This document shows positions 15,945-22,781 of a DNA stretch of 57,681 nucleotides, piece by piece. Position numbers and translations under genes: made by a program. Positions within the stretch are counted from its first letter, which is position 1. Every line of letters begins with the position of its first letter. This DNA comes from a virus: positions 1 through 57,681 of the IMG/VR virus record IMGVR_UViG_3300010403_000007; one strand, given 5' to 3'. The notes below the pieces were generated by a model that searched no databases, was not told the origin of the DNA, and saw nothing but the letters and a program-made list of their open reading frames with translations.

Positions 15945-16009
15945 TGGACGGATTTGAACCGCCGACCTCCTGCCGGTGGCAGGTGCTCTTTCCTCTGAGC
16001 TACAACGTC
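15939..16009 (-). tRNA. tRNA-like gene 6 with 5-base anticodon loop
   Basis: 71 bases and a perfect cloverleaf except in one place. Acceptor GACGTTG/CAGCGTC, D arm GCTC/GAGC, anticodon stem CCTGC/GCAGG, T arm GGCGG/CCGTC with loop TTCAAAT, discriminator A. The anticodon loop is CACCG, only five bases instead of seven. All other spacings are canonical (7/2/4-8-4/1/5-5-5/5/5-7-5/7/1), so the short loop is not a misfold. Confidence 0.75.
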
Positions 16010-16107
16010 CGTCGCTTGCTGAAGGCGACGGCTTCGGTTGCCGCCAGGTTCAGCGTCCGGACTACGCCGCTTTTGCGCGACGTGACCGGCCCTGACGGCC
16101 CTCTGCG

Positions 16108-16218
16108 AGGTGGGAGGTGGATTCGAACCACCATCACTACGCGATCCGCTCCACGGGCCTTCCCGGGGTTCCAGGGAGCATTCCTCGCGTGGTAGCTCTC
16201 CCGTTGAGCTATCCCACC
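16108..16218 (-). tRNA. tRNA-like gene 7 with extended anticodon arm
   Basis: 111 bases. Acceptor GGTGGGA/TCCCACC, D arm GCTC/GAGC (same loop as gene 1), T arm GGTGG/CCACC with loop TTCGAAT. In place of the 17-base anticodon arm there is a ~58-base arm whose base pairs ACCACGCGA with TCGCGTAGT (one mismatch) and whose interior can form GCTCC/GGAGC. It could be an insertion or intron in the anticodon arm, or a specialised RNA. Confidence 0.65.
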
Positions 16219-16221
16219 AGT

Positions 16222-16252
16222 GGCTGTACCCGACCCCTCAGCGGGTACAGCC
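16222..16252 (-). terminator. Hairpin after small gene, before tRNA-like gene 7
   Basis: Perfect 11-bp inverted repeat (16222-16232 with 16242-16252), 9-base loop, directly after the stop at 16259. No T-run on the leftward side. Confidence 0.55.
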
Positions 16253-16258
16253 GGTCTT

Positions 16259-16492
16259 TCAGCCCTCGAACGGGGCGGTCTGTTCGTCGTCGGCGGTGCC
16301 GGGGATGGGGTCCTGGTCGAGCGGGTCGGCCTGTCCGCGCTTGGAGGCGCCGACGATGTTGACGGGGGTGAGGGTGATGACGCCTTCGCTGTCCTTGGAG
16401 GCCCAGTAGTACTCGGAGGTGGCGAGGTCACCGAGGGCTACTCGGTTGAGGTTGCCGACGGCGCGGTAGAGGGTGAGGTCGATGGTGGCGAT
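16259..16492 (-). CDS. Hypothetical protein, apparently no canonical start codon
   Basis: 77 residues starting at ATC (16492), which lies at normal distance from a perfect AGGAGGAG ribosome site. The only in-frame ATG/GTG/TTG is GTG at 16525, but that codon lies upstream of the ribosome site and inside the 16515-16554 hairpin. The product begins IATIDLTLYRAVG and is Asp/Pro-rich at the C-terminus (DPLDQDPIPG). No domain recognised. ATC initiation, a base error, or use of the upstream GTG are the options. Confidence 0.5.
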   Translation of the reverse strand: MATIDLTLYRAVGNLNRVALGDLATSEYYWASKDSEGVITLTPVNIVGASKRGQADPLDQDPIPGTADDEQTAPFEG

Positions 16493-16514
16493 GGGGCTTC
16501 TCCTCCTGTGCGGT

Positions 16515-16554
16515 GGGCCGGGCACAGGCGCCTGAGAACGTCTGTGCCCGGCCC
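16515..16554 (-). terminator. 13-bp hairpin
   Basis: Perfect inverted repeat 16515-16527 with 16542-16554, 14-base loop, between the genes at 16698-17048 and 16259-16492. It could be a terminator with a readthrough transcript serving the downstream gene. Confidence 0.5.
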
Positions 16555-16653
16555 GCTTCTTTGCGGCGGTGGTCGGCTGCTCGGTCCGCTCCCTGAACCG
16601 GTGACTTGAGCGGCGAGGATGCCTCTCATTTCATGGTTCTGGTTGACAGACCG

Positions 16654-16681
16654 GGGAGGCTACGGACTCGTTCAGCCTCCC
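16654..16681 (-). terminator. Hairpin downstream of the gene at 16698-17048
   Basis: GGGAGGCT/AGCCTCCC, 8 bp with a 12-base loop, 17 bases after the stop codon. Confidence 0.45.
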
Positions 16682-16697
16682 ACCGTCTACTGAGACC

Positions 16698-17048
16698 CTA
16701 CACCACTCCGCACGGGGCGTTCTCTGCGACCTTAGCGTGTGGGGTTTTCGGATCTCGCCGGGCCAGGATGGCGGCCCGGAAGTGCTGGAAGAAGTTGTCC
16801 CAGTCGCAGTCGGCGGGGCAACCGTCGAACGCGATGCCGGGGATCCCGGCAGCGAGGTGACCGATGATCCATGCCTGGTCAGGGCGAATCGCATCGTCTT
16901 CGCGCATGATCACGTCGGCCATGTTGTCGTTCCACCAGGGCTTTGCGGCGGGAGTGATCTTCAGCGCCCGGTGGTGCAGGGCGTCGAGCTTGGCGACCAT
17001 GAAAGTCACGTCGCGCCGGTTGATGGCGTCTGCGGCGCCCGGGTTCAC
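16698..17048 (-). CDS. Hypothetical protein
   Basis: 116 residues, GTG start overlapping the stop of the gene upstream (GTGA). It has a Trp-rich centre (KPWWNDN) and two Cys in DGCPADCDWDNFFQHF. I recognise no family. It shares a short operon with the 69-residue gene and the promoter at 17274-17314. Confidence 0.5.
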   Translation of the reverse strand: MNPGAADAINRRDVTFMVAKLDALHHRALKITPAAKPWWNDNMADVIMREDDAIRPDQAWIIGHLAAGIPGIAFDGCPADCDWDNFFQHFRAAILARRDPKTPHAKVAENAPCGVV

Positions 17049-17254
17049 TCGATCACCGTCACGGGGGTGTTGCGGAAGACGGCGCAGTCGCGTCCGCCGA
17101 CGGTCTTGAGGGTGGCGTAGGCGGCGCTGGCCGGGGCGGTGGCCTTCTCCAGGATTCCGGTGACCGTGCGGCCGTGGAAGTCGGGGAAGCTGATGGCCTT
17201 GCCGATGTACTTGTTGCCCGCGTCGGCGATCTTCCCGGCGGTGGGGTGCTGCAT
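17045..17254 (-). CDS. Small hypothetical protein
   Basis: 69 residues, starting MQHPTAGKIADAG, preceded by a GGAGG ribosome site and a good promoter. It has an SH3-like feel (GKAISFPDFHGRTVTGILEK) but no recognised domain. Confidence 0.55.
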   Translation of the reverse strand: MQHPTAGKIADAGNKYIGKAISFPDFHGRTVTGILEKATAPASAAYATLKTVGGRDCAVFRNTPVTVIE

Positions 17255-17273
17255 GTGCTACCTCCTTGTTGGT

Positions 17274-17314
17274 CTGTCTACTCACAACGTACAGAGGTGG
17301 GGGATCGTTGTCAA
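17274..17314 (-). promoter_or_regulatory. Leftward promoter TTGACA-17-TACGTT
   Basis: Minus strand -35 TTGACA (rc of 17309-17314), 17-base spacer, -10 TACGTT (rc of 17286-17291), then seven bases and GACAG (rc of 17274-17278). Best sigma-70-like match in the window. It drives the gene starting at 17254. Confidence 0.75.
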
Positions 17315-17407
17315 CCCTTGATGCACACGGCACGTTTTAGGCTTGATCTTTCCTAATGTCCCAGTCACCCTGGAATGCACGACAACCCCCGAGGGAGCGC
17401 GGGCGCC

Positions 17408-17668
17408 ATGGGAACACAGCAGATGGAACGGGACACCGTCGAACGGCCGCACGTCAACGGCTGGCGGCAGCGGCCGACCGAGCGGCAGACGTCGTACGCG
17501 ACGTCGCTATGCCGGTCCGAGCTGCCGTACGCCGAGCGGCAGGCCACCATCGCAAGCTTCCCGGCGCTGGACTTCGGTGCCATGTCGGACCTGATCGATG
17601 AGCTTGCCGCTGTACGCGCGAAGCGGATGGCACGTTTGCGGCGTACGGTGCACGGCCGCCGTCGGTAG
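17408..17668 (+). CDS. Isolated rightward hypothetical protein
   Basis: 86 residues if it starts at 17408 (GGGAG upstream at longer spacing); an in-frame ATG at 17375 is possible. It lies alone on the plus strand among leftward genes. The C-terminus is helical and very basic (RAKRMARLRR). It is followed at once by a strong hairpin at 17681. No family recognised. Its isolated orientation suggests separate control. Confidence 0.5.
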   Translation: MGTQQMERDTVERPHVNGWRQRPTERQTSYATSLCRSELPYAERQATIASFPALDFGAMSDLIDELAAVRAKRMARLRRTVHGRRR

Positions 17669-17680
17669 GGTCACACGAAT

Positions 17681-17718
17681 AGGGCCCGGCAGCCTCCCCC
17701 GTTCGGCTGCCGGGCCCT
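17681..17718. terminator. Bidirectional terminator hairpin
   Basis: Perfect 14-bp inverted repeat (17681-17694 with 17705-17718), 10-base loop, between convergent genes ending at 17668 and 17733. Confidence 0.75.
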
Positions 17719-17732
17719 CTCGCGTCTCTGGG

Positions 17733-17885
17733 TTACGACTTGCCCTTCCTGAAGACCAGCTTCACGGCGTCGAAGATCGAGCGGGTGGTCTTGCCGTCTC
17801 CGGTGTAGGGCTTCGACGGGGACAGGTGCTTGTCGGTGCTGGCCTGCCCGGTCGTGTAGCCGAGGTTCTTGGTGCGCTTCGTCAT
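17733..17885 (-). CDS. Small basic hypothetical protein
   Basis: 50 residues, starting MTKRTKNLGYTTGQ, with GGAGGAGA upstream and its own promoter 23 bases further. Lys-rich throughout and ending FRKGKS. It is a one-gene unit between hairpins. No known domain. Confidence 0.55.
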   Translation of the reverse strand: MTKRTKNLGYTTGQASTDKHLSPSKPYTGDGKTTRSIFDAVKLVFRKGKS

Positions 17886-17907
17886 CGTGTTCTCTCCTCC
17901 GTCGGTA

Positions 17908-17925
17908 CTGTCTGCTTTAAGCATA
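17908..17925 (-). promoter_or_regulatory. Leftward promoter, TATGCT-N7-GACAG class
   Basis: Minus -10 TATGCT (rc of 17920-17925), seven bases, GACAG (rc of 17908-17912). No clear -35. It drives the 50-residue gene. Confidence 0.6.
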
Positions 17926-17957
17926 CACCATGGCGTCGACGGGAGTGGAACGGGGAA

Positions 17958-18007
17958 CGCCCCGGGCCTCCAGGACCTGAACGGTCGACCGTGAGGTAGC
18001 CGGGGCG
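17958..18007. terminator. Hairpin downstream of terminase
   Basis: CGCCCCGG (17958-17965) pairs with CCGGGGCG (18000-18007). An inner palindrome, ACGGTCGACCGT, extends the fold. It probably ends the terminase transcript. 18008-18085 holds no gene. Confidence 0.45.
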
Positions 18008-18085
18008 CCTTTAGTGTCGCAGCACTGCCGCGATTCAACCCGTGTAACCCGGGCAGGCCCGTAAGCCAGCTCGTTACCGGCCAGC

Positions 18086-19543
18086 TTAGTACGGCGAGGA
18101 CACCGGCATAAAGACGTCCGTCGGCGGCGCGGCCACCTTCACCAACTTGTTCTCCTTGCCCATCAGGAACAGACCGGCCTGCACGAGCGCGTCGATACGG
18201 TCGGGGCTGGCCGCCTCGCCGGGCACCCAGGTGCACTGCTGGTCCTCCAGCTCCAGGAACGTGCCGACGTGCTTGACGCGACCCTGCTCGTAGCGGGCGG
18301 CGACCGGTTCGGCGCGCAGCTTCTTGCCCGCCAGGGAGGTGACTTCGCGGATCGGAACGGGCCCGGGTTCGAACAGGCATCCGTCGCACTCGTCGGGGTC
18401 GCGGCAGTCGGGGGCGTGTTCGCGCTGCATCTCCCGGTAGGCGTCGGTCATGACCTGCATGAGCCACTTCTTGCCCATGTTCGTTTCGATGATCAGCCAG
18501 GTGGCGCCTTGCTGGCGAAACATCTCCCAGGCGCGGCGGGCGGCGGCGTTGCCGACGAGCTTGCAGGTCCAGTCGGCCAGGACGTAGTCGTTGCCGTCGT
18601 AGCCCCGGCCGACGGCGAGCAGGCCGGTCTCGTCTCCGGCTCAAGTGGCGCCGGGGTCCATGGAGACGACGACCTGCTTGAGTTCGGGGAGGTCGGAACG
18701 CTTCACCCGATTGTTTTCGATCATGGGCCGGGTCCACAGGGCGCCCTCGATCTCTTCCAGCAGGTGCCCGTACAACTCCTGAAGCCCGGCCCGGGTGCCC
18801 TCGTAGAGCTTCTTCAGTTCTTCGACGACGTGCTTCGACAGGTTCATGATGTTGTCGAAGATCGAGCCGGTCGTGATGACCACGGTGCCGTCGGTCTTGT
18901 GCTGCCATTCGATCAGCAGCTTGATCGGCTTCGGGGTAGTCGTGACGACGGCGCGGGGATGGTCGTCGATCAGCGGGGCGCGCAGCGACGGCAGGATGCC
19001 CTCGTACCAGGCGGCGTACGTGTACCGCCACTTCGCCAGCTCGTCGGCCCACAGCCCGGCCAGGTTGAAGCCACGGCCGACGTCGGCGTTGTCGGCGCCC
19101 TCGAAGTAGATGAGCTGACCCGACGCGAACGTGATCATCAGCTTCGGGCTTTTGTTGTACGTGAAGTCGCGGCCCTTCTTCATCCCCATGCGGGCGAGGA
19201 TGGAAAGGATGCCGGAGTTGCCCTCGATGCAGGCCGTGCGGCAGTCGTTGAGGGTTTCGGCGATGACGAGCCACTCGGTGCGCTGGCCGACCATGTCGAC
19301 CGGGTGCTGGAAGACGCGGTCGAGGAGATCCTCGGCGCCGGTGCGGGTCTTGCCCCAGCCACGGCCGGACCGGATGAGCCAGACGAGCCAGTCGCCGGGC
19401 GGCCGGAACTGCTCGGGGCGACCGACCCACCACCAGGCGCCCTTCTCGATGTCGTCGAGGGTGTGGCGCTGCTGTGCGGCGAGCCAGCGGCGGCGCAGCG
19501 GGGCGGGGAGCAGGGCGAGCTTCTGTGCGGCGGACAGGCTCAT
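18086..19543 (-). CDS. Terminase large subunit, interrupted by an in-frame TGA
   Basis: Walker A is RSGRGWGKTRTG, Walker B is LAGLWADELAKW. The nuclease domain has Asp motifs at SMDPGAT, ETNMGKKW and SPDRIDALVQAG. The reading frame is continuous for 485 codons except for a TGA at 18641-18643, which falls in the loop just after the first catalytic Asp (DPGAT-stop-AGDETGLL). A single G in place of T (GGA) would restore a normal motif. The protein powers and cuts packaged DNA, so the phage should need it intact. Readthrough, sequencing error or a defective genome are all possible. The start ATG is part of a reversed copy of the 13-base motif and has no clear ribosome site. Confidence 0.9.
18641..18643 (-). 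other. In-frame TGA within the terminase nuclease motif
   Basis: Codon context ACT-TGA-GCC between DPGAT and AGDETG. TGA is used as a normal stop elsewhere (for example the genes ending at 4874, 16698, 42827), so a code change is unlikely. Confidence 0.85.
18713..18725 (+). repeat. Dispersed 13-base motif inside terminase
   Basis: Exact GTTTTCGATCATG, encoding MIEN in terminase, about 70 bases upstream (in transcription) of the in-frame TGA. Confidence 0.85.
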
Positions 19544-19553
19544 GATCGAAAAC
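19541..19553 (-). repeat. Dispersed 13-base motif, reversed, at the terminase start
   Basis: On the minus strand reads GTTTTCGATCATG with its ATG as the terminase start codon, the opposite sense to most copies. The gap 19554-19661 holds only GC-rich inverted sequence. Confidence 0.85.
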
Positions 19554-19661
19554 TATCCGAGTAGGCCGCTTCCAGGGCTGGGACTCCCCTCCGCCCGTCG
19601 CGCGGTGCCCGGGGGGTGCCGGGCTGCCCGGCACGCGGCACACCCCCGGCCGCGCTCGCCA

Positions 19662-20414
19662 TCACGGCCCCGGAGGAGGTGGGGACGGGAGGGCGGCGTC
19701 CAGCTCGGCGGCGACCTGCTCGTTGCCTGCCGTCAATTCTTCGTACCCGGCGGCGATCTGTTCCGGGCTCATCCGGGACACCATCGCATCAAGAGTGGCC
19801 ATGATCTTGTTGTGCTGCACGCCGACCTCAACCCGTACTTCAGGGTTGCCGGTGTCGTCGGTCTTCGTGGACGCGGCCACGGTGACGGTCGTAGCCGACG
19901 AGGCGCCCTTGTTGAGGGTCTCTAGGCCGAGAGCGGCGCGCTCGATCTTCGCGGCGGTGTCGAGCATCAGGATCAGCGCGTGCGGGCTGATGTCCTTGAT
20001 GTTGAGGGTTTCCAGCCGCTGCAGGGCGGCGGTCATCAGCTTCCCGGCGGCCTTGGCGTGACGCTTGGCCATCTCCTCACGGGCTTCCTGGAGGCGGATG
20101 GCGGTGATGCGATCCTGCTCGGCGTCCCAGAGGGCGGCGCGCTGAGCCCACAGGTTGTAGCGGGAGATCTTCGCGATGGTGGCGAAGGTCAGGGTGTTGT
20201 GCATCGCGGCGATCTGAGCGACGCTGCGCAGTCGGCCCATTTCCCGGTACATCTGGAACAGGCCGAAGTTGCGCTGACTCTCGCCGGGCTGCGAGACCCA
20301 CGCATCGTGGGCGGGAGAGAGTTCGAGCTTCTTGCTCCCGCCCAATGCGTTGAGCGCTTCGGTGGTTCTGGTGTGATCGTTGCTTCCCCGGTGTCCCGGT
20401 GGGCGGCGTGTCAT
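19662..20414 (-). CDS. Terminase small subunit (putative)
   Basis: 250 residues, immediately upstream of terminase large, with a GGAGGAG ribosome site. The N-terminal third has an HTH-like stretch (RSVAQIAAMHNTLTFATIAKISRYNLW) followed by long helices (EEMAKRHAKAAGKLMTAALQRL) as in TerS oligomerisation cores. The C-terminus is Pro-rich. It would bind the packaging start site and load TerL. Called by position plus architecture. Confidence 0.75.
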   Translation of the reverse strand: MTRRPPGHRGSNDHTRTTEALNALGGSKKLELSPAHDAWVSQPGESQRNFGLFQMYREMGRLRSVAQIAAMHNTLTFATIAKISRYNLWAQRAALWDAEQDRITAIRLQEAREEMAKRHAKAAGKLMTAALQRLETLNIKDISPHALILMLDTAAKIERAALGLETLNKGASSATTVTVAASTKTDDTGNPEVRVEVGVQHNKIMATLDAMVSRMSPEQIAAGYEELTAGNEQVAAELDAALPSPPPPGP

Positions 20415-20446
20415 GTGATCTCCTCCTACGCCGCCCAGGATACGGG

Positions 20447-20755
20447 TTACCGGTGTAGCGGTCCGGGTGCGAGGTCGACGGGCGGGTTCGGCTTCCGCGA
20501 GCGGGGCAGGCGCGGCGTCGGCGCCCGCCACGACTCGTGCGCGATGGCGTTGGTCGCGGCGGTGTAGGCGCGTTCGGCGGCCTGCACCTCTTCCTGGTGG
20601 ACCAGGGTCAGGGTGATCCCGGCCCGGCCGCATTCGCGGACCTGCTGCCGGGCCCGTTCCAGCTGAACGGCGGCTTCGTACCGGTCGATCATCTTCTCTC
20701 TGACGAGGCGCCCCCAGGCCATAGCGGCGGCGGCGCGTGCTTCAAGGTCGGGCAT
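20447..20755 (-). CDS. Small helical hypothetical protein
   Basis: 102 residues, with a long predicted helix or coiled coil (MIDRYEAAVQLERARQQVR) and a basic, Pro-rich tail. GAGGAGA ribosome site directly after the 13-base motif at 20768. No family recognised. Confidence 0.55.
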   Translation of the reverse strand: MPDLEARAAAAMAWGRLVREKMIDRYEAAVQLERARQQVRECGRAGITLTLVHQEEVQAAERAYTAATNAIAHESWRAPTPRLPRSRKPNPPVDLAPGPLHR

Positions 20756-20767
20756 CGTCTTCTCCTC

Positions 20768-20780
20768 GTTTTTGATCATG
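20768..20780 (+). repeat. Dispersed 13-base motif GTTTTTGATCATG
   Basis: In the leftward sense directly followed by GAGGAGA and the start at 20755. Confidence 0.9.
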
Positions 20781-20781
20781 G

Positions 20782-21153
20782 TCAGCGCCGGGCACCCCAG
20801 CGCATGCCACCCCGGACCGGCCGCGCGGTGAGGCGCTGGATCAGGTCGACGCCGTCGGCCCACAGGTCGGCGGCATCAGCGATGGCGGGCGGGATCTCGG
20901 CGGCGGCGATCCGGCGGCCGGTGAACCGGAAGATCAGGGCATCGGTGCGGCCATGATCGAAGGTGGTGTCGCCGTGCCATTCGTACAGGCACGCGTCGAA
21001 TCCCCAGGGCATCCACGTGGACCAGACGACCTGGATGGGCGGCGACGTGTCGGGCGGCACGAAACCGGCCTGCTCGCCGTCGGCGGGACCGCCGGTGAGC
21101 AGGATCCGGGCGAGGTTGCTGGACGGGGTGTGCGGCCAAGCCCAGTTGGCCAT
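20782..21153 (-). CDS. Hypothetical protein
   Basis: 123 residues. It has a Trp-rich central segment (VVWSTWMPWGFDACLYEWHG) that looks like a compact beta domain, and ends in an Arg-rich tail. It starts at 21153 with AAGGG at good distance (an in-frame ATG lies two codons upstream). No family recognised. Confidence 0.5.
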   Translation of the reverse strand: MANWAWPHTPSSNLARILLTGGPADGEQAGFVPPDTSPPIQVVWSTWMPWGFDACLYEWHGDTTFDHGRTDALIFRFTGRRIAAAEIPPAIADAADLWADGVDLIQRLTARPVRGGMRWGARR

Positions 21154-21155
21154 GG

Positions 21156-21446
21156 TCATCCCTTCTTCCGGGGCCGGGTCGGCACGTCGTGGAGGCGGTC
21201 GTAGTGGTTTCTGCCGACGGTGAGCGCGGCGGGGATGCCGAGCCGGTGGCGGATGCGGATGACCGAGCGGCGGTATATCCCCAGCCGGTGGGCAATCTGT
21301 CCGTCCGAGTAGCCACGACGGGCGAGACGGCGGGTGGCTTCGGCGGCGTCGGCCGCCCGGATCGGCTCGCCCGGGAGGCGGTCATCCAGCAGGCGCTGAA
21401 CGACCACCTCGTCGTAGGCGGCGTAGTCGGGTGGCTTCCCGGCCAT
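21156..21446 (-). CDS. Helix-turn-helix DNA-binding protein
   Basis: 96 residues. Residues ~35-75 form a clear sigma-region-4-like HTH: ATRRLARRGYSDGQIAHRLG then RSVIRIRHRLGI, where the second block is the recognition helix. The part encoding VIRIRHRLGIPAALT lies in a 48-base exact repeat also found in the gene at 23716-24225. Coupled to the gene upstream. A transcription regulator of the leftward block is likely. Confidence 0.7.
   Translation of the reverse strand: MAGKPPDYAAYDEVVVQRLLDDRLPGEPIRAADAAEATRRLARRGYSDGQIAHRLGIYRRSVIRIRHRLGIPAALTVGRNHYDRLHDVPTRPRKKG
21218..21265. repeat. 48-base exact direct repeat, copy 1
   Basis: Identical to 23967-24014. Encodes the recognition-helix region of the HTH protein. 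Confidence 0.95.
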
Positions 21447-21628
21447 CAGTGACTCCGCATGAAGTCGCGGGCCGTAGCCGGGCAGTCGATGGCGTAGGCC
21501 CAGCGGGTACCGAAGTACGTGGCGGAAAGGTCCGACATCCGCCACGAGAGGACTTTGACCCGGTGCCCGTGCAGGATGGCATGTGCGCGGGCCTGGCGCA
21601 TCAGCCGGTCCCATTCCCTCGGGTTCAT
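21446..21628 (-). CDS. Small hypothetical protein
   Basis: 60 residues starting MNPREWDRLMRQARAH. Basic, single domain, stop overlapping the HTH gene start. The start overlaps the stop of the gene upstream (GGATGA). No family recognised. Confidence 0.55.
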   Translation of the reverse strand: MNPREWDRLMRQARAHAILHGHRVKVLSWRMSDLSATYFGTRWAYAIDCPATARDFMRSH

Positions 21629-22002
21629 CCTTTGGCCTCTCGCTCGTTTTCGATCATGATCTGGCGGGGGCAGCGGGTGTACCGGCACGGGTCGTCCCGG
21701 AACACGTGCTCGTACGTGTCGGCGTCTTTGCGGTGGTGGAACGCCCAGTGCTTCAACCCGCCGGGGTGGCCGCAGGACGAGCGGACCCACCACGAGAAAG
21801 AGTCGTCGCGCGGTGAGTTCTGTTCCGGCGGCCACTGCCCGTCGGGCATGGGCCTTATCAGCCACGTGACACCGGCCGACGACGTCGGCGCGTCGGACCC
21901 GATCCACTTGCCGGAAGGGGCCGAAGCCCAGCTCTCCGAGGGGAGAGCCGGGCTCTGGCGTGCTTCGTTCAGTTCTCGTTTGGTACGGCGCTTCTCGGTC
22001 AC
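21625..22002 (-). CDS. Hypothetical protein
   Basis: 125 residues, overlapping the ParB-like gene upstream by four bases. Cys/His-rich C-terminal half (SCGHPGG, HHRKDADTY, CRYTRCPRQ) suggests a metal-binding fold. The last residues (MIENEREAKG) are encoded by the 13-base motif at 21646. Identity unknown. Confidence 0.55.
   Translation of the reverse strand: MTEKRRTKRELNEARQSPALPSESWASAPSGKWIGSDAPTSSAGVTWLIRPMPDGQWPPEQNSPRDDSFSWWVRSSCGHPGGLKHWAFHHRKDADTYEHVFRDDPCRYTRCPRQIMIENEREAKG
21646..21658 (+). repeat. Dispersed 13-base motif GTTTTCGATCATG
   Basis: Covers the 3' end of the gene at 21625 and lies about 20 bases upstream of the next start at 21628. Confidence 0.9.
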
Positions 22003-22781
22003 TGCCAGGCGGGCAGGGCCGAGGTGCGGCGCCGCTGGTTGTAGAGGTTGGTGATCGCCCAGGCGATCTGGGTGGACAGGTTCCCGGACCGGGCGAGTTT
22101 CTGGCCCCGGGCGTAGCCGACGAGGGCGTCCGGGCCGCCCGGCGAGGCGGCGAGCCGCTGCGCGAGATCGGTCAGGTTGACGGCGCTGCCGTACTTGGCG
22201 AGCATCCGGCCGAGACCTTCGACCATGGCTCCCTGAACGGCCGCCGGGATGTGCCCGTAGGCGGACGTCAGGGTGGCGATGGTCGCGGCGGCAGCATTCG
22301 GGTCCAGGGCGTAGACACGCTCCAGGGCCCGGATGGCGGAGATCTTCCCGGTGGCGGTGCTGGTCGCCAGGGTCCAGCCGTTGTCGGTCAGGACCCGACT
22401 CAGGAAGAGGGATTCGGGGCGGCCCTCGATGCAGGCGACGAAGAACTGGTCGACGGGGGAGACCTTCTCGGTGGCGTTCAGCTTCCGGAAGAGGGCGGCT
22501 TCCTGCGGGATGCTGAGGCCGTGGTACTCGTTGGTCGTGATCAGGTCGGTGTATCCGGCGGCCTCGGCGGCCTCGTAGCGGTGCTGGCCGTCGATGATGT
22601 GGATGCGTTCGGCGGACCGGTACGAGGTGGTGAGCACGCCGAGGGCGGCCGGGGTGAAGTCGGCGGCCATCTTGGCGACACGGCTGCGCTTGATGGCGCG
22701 CTGGACCTGCGGGTCGACCCAGAGTTCGCCGACCTTGCGGTTGACGATGGTGTGGGTGACTTCGGCCGGGGGGTTGATCAT
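21999..22781 (-). CDS. ParB/Srx-fold protein
   Basis: 260 residues. The ParB-type signature IIDGQHRYEAA lies near residue 65 after VDPQVQRAIKRSRVAKMAADF. This is the nucleotide-binding ParB N-domain also used in free-standing phage ParB-like nucleases. Its stop and start overlap both neighbours. It lies next to a second ParB-like gene. It could be a partition-type DNA-binding protein or a nuclease/NTPase. No ParA is present in the window. Confidence 0.8.
   Translation of the reverse strand: MINPPAEVTHTIVNRKVGELWVDPQVQRAIKRSRVAKMAADFTPAALGVLTTSYRSAERIHIIDGQHRYEAAEAAGYTDLITTNEYHGLSIPQEAALFRKLNATEKVSPVDQFFVACIEGRPESLFLSRVLTDNGWTLATSTATGKISAIRALERVYALDPNAAAATIATLTSAYGHIPAAVQGAMVEGLGRMLAKYGSAVNLTDLAQRLAASPGGPDALVGYARGQKLARSGNLSTQIAWAITNLYNQRRRTSALPAWQ

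Noticed and set aside
18641-18643. TGA reassigned to an amino acid
   Set aside because: TGA closes many well-defined genes with overlapping starts, so the standard code applies; only this one TGA is anomalous.
22770-22781. A further 13-base motif copy at the ParB-like gene start
   Set aside because: The sequence GGGGTTGATCATG matches only the GATCATG end and lacks the TTTTY part.
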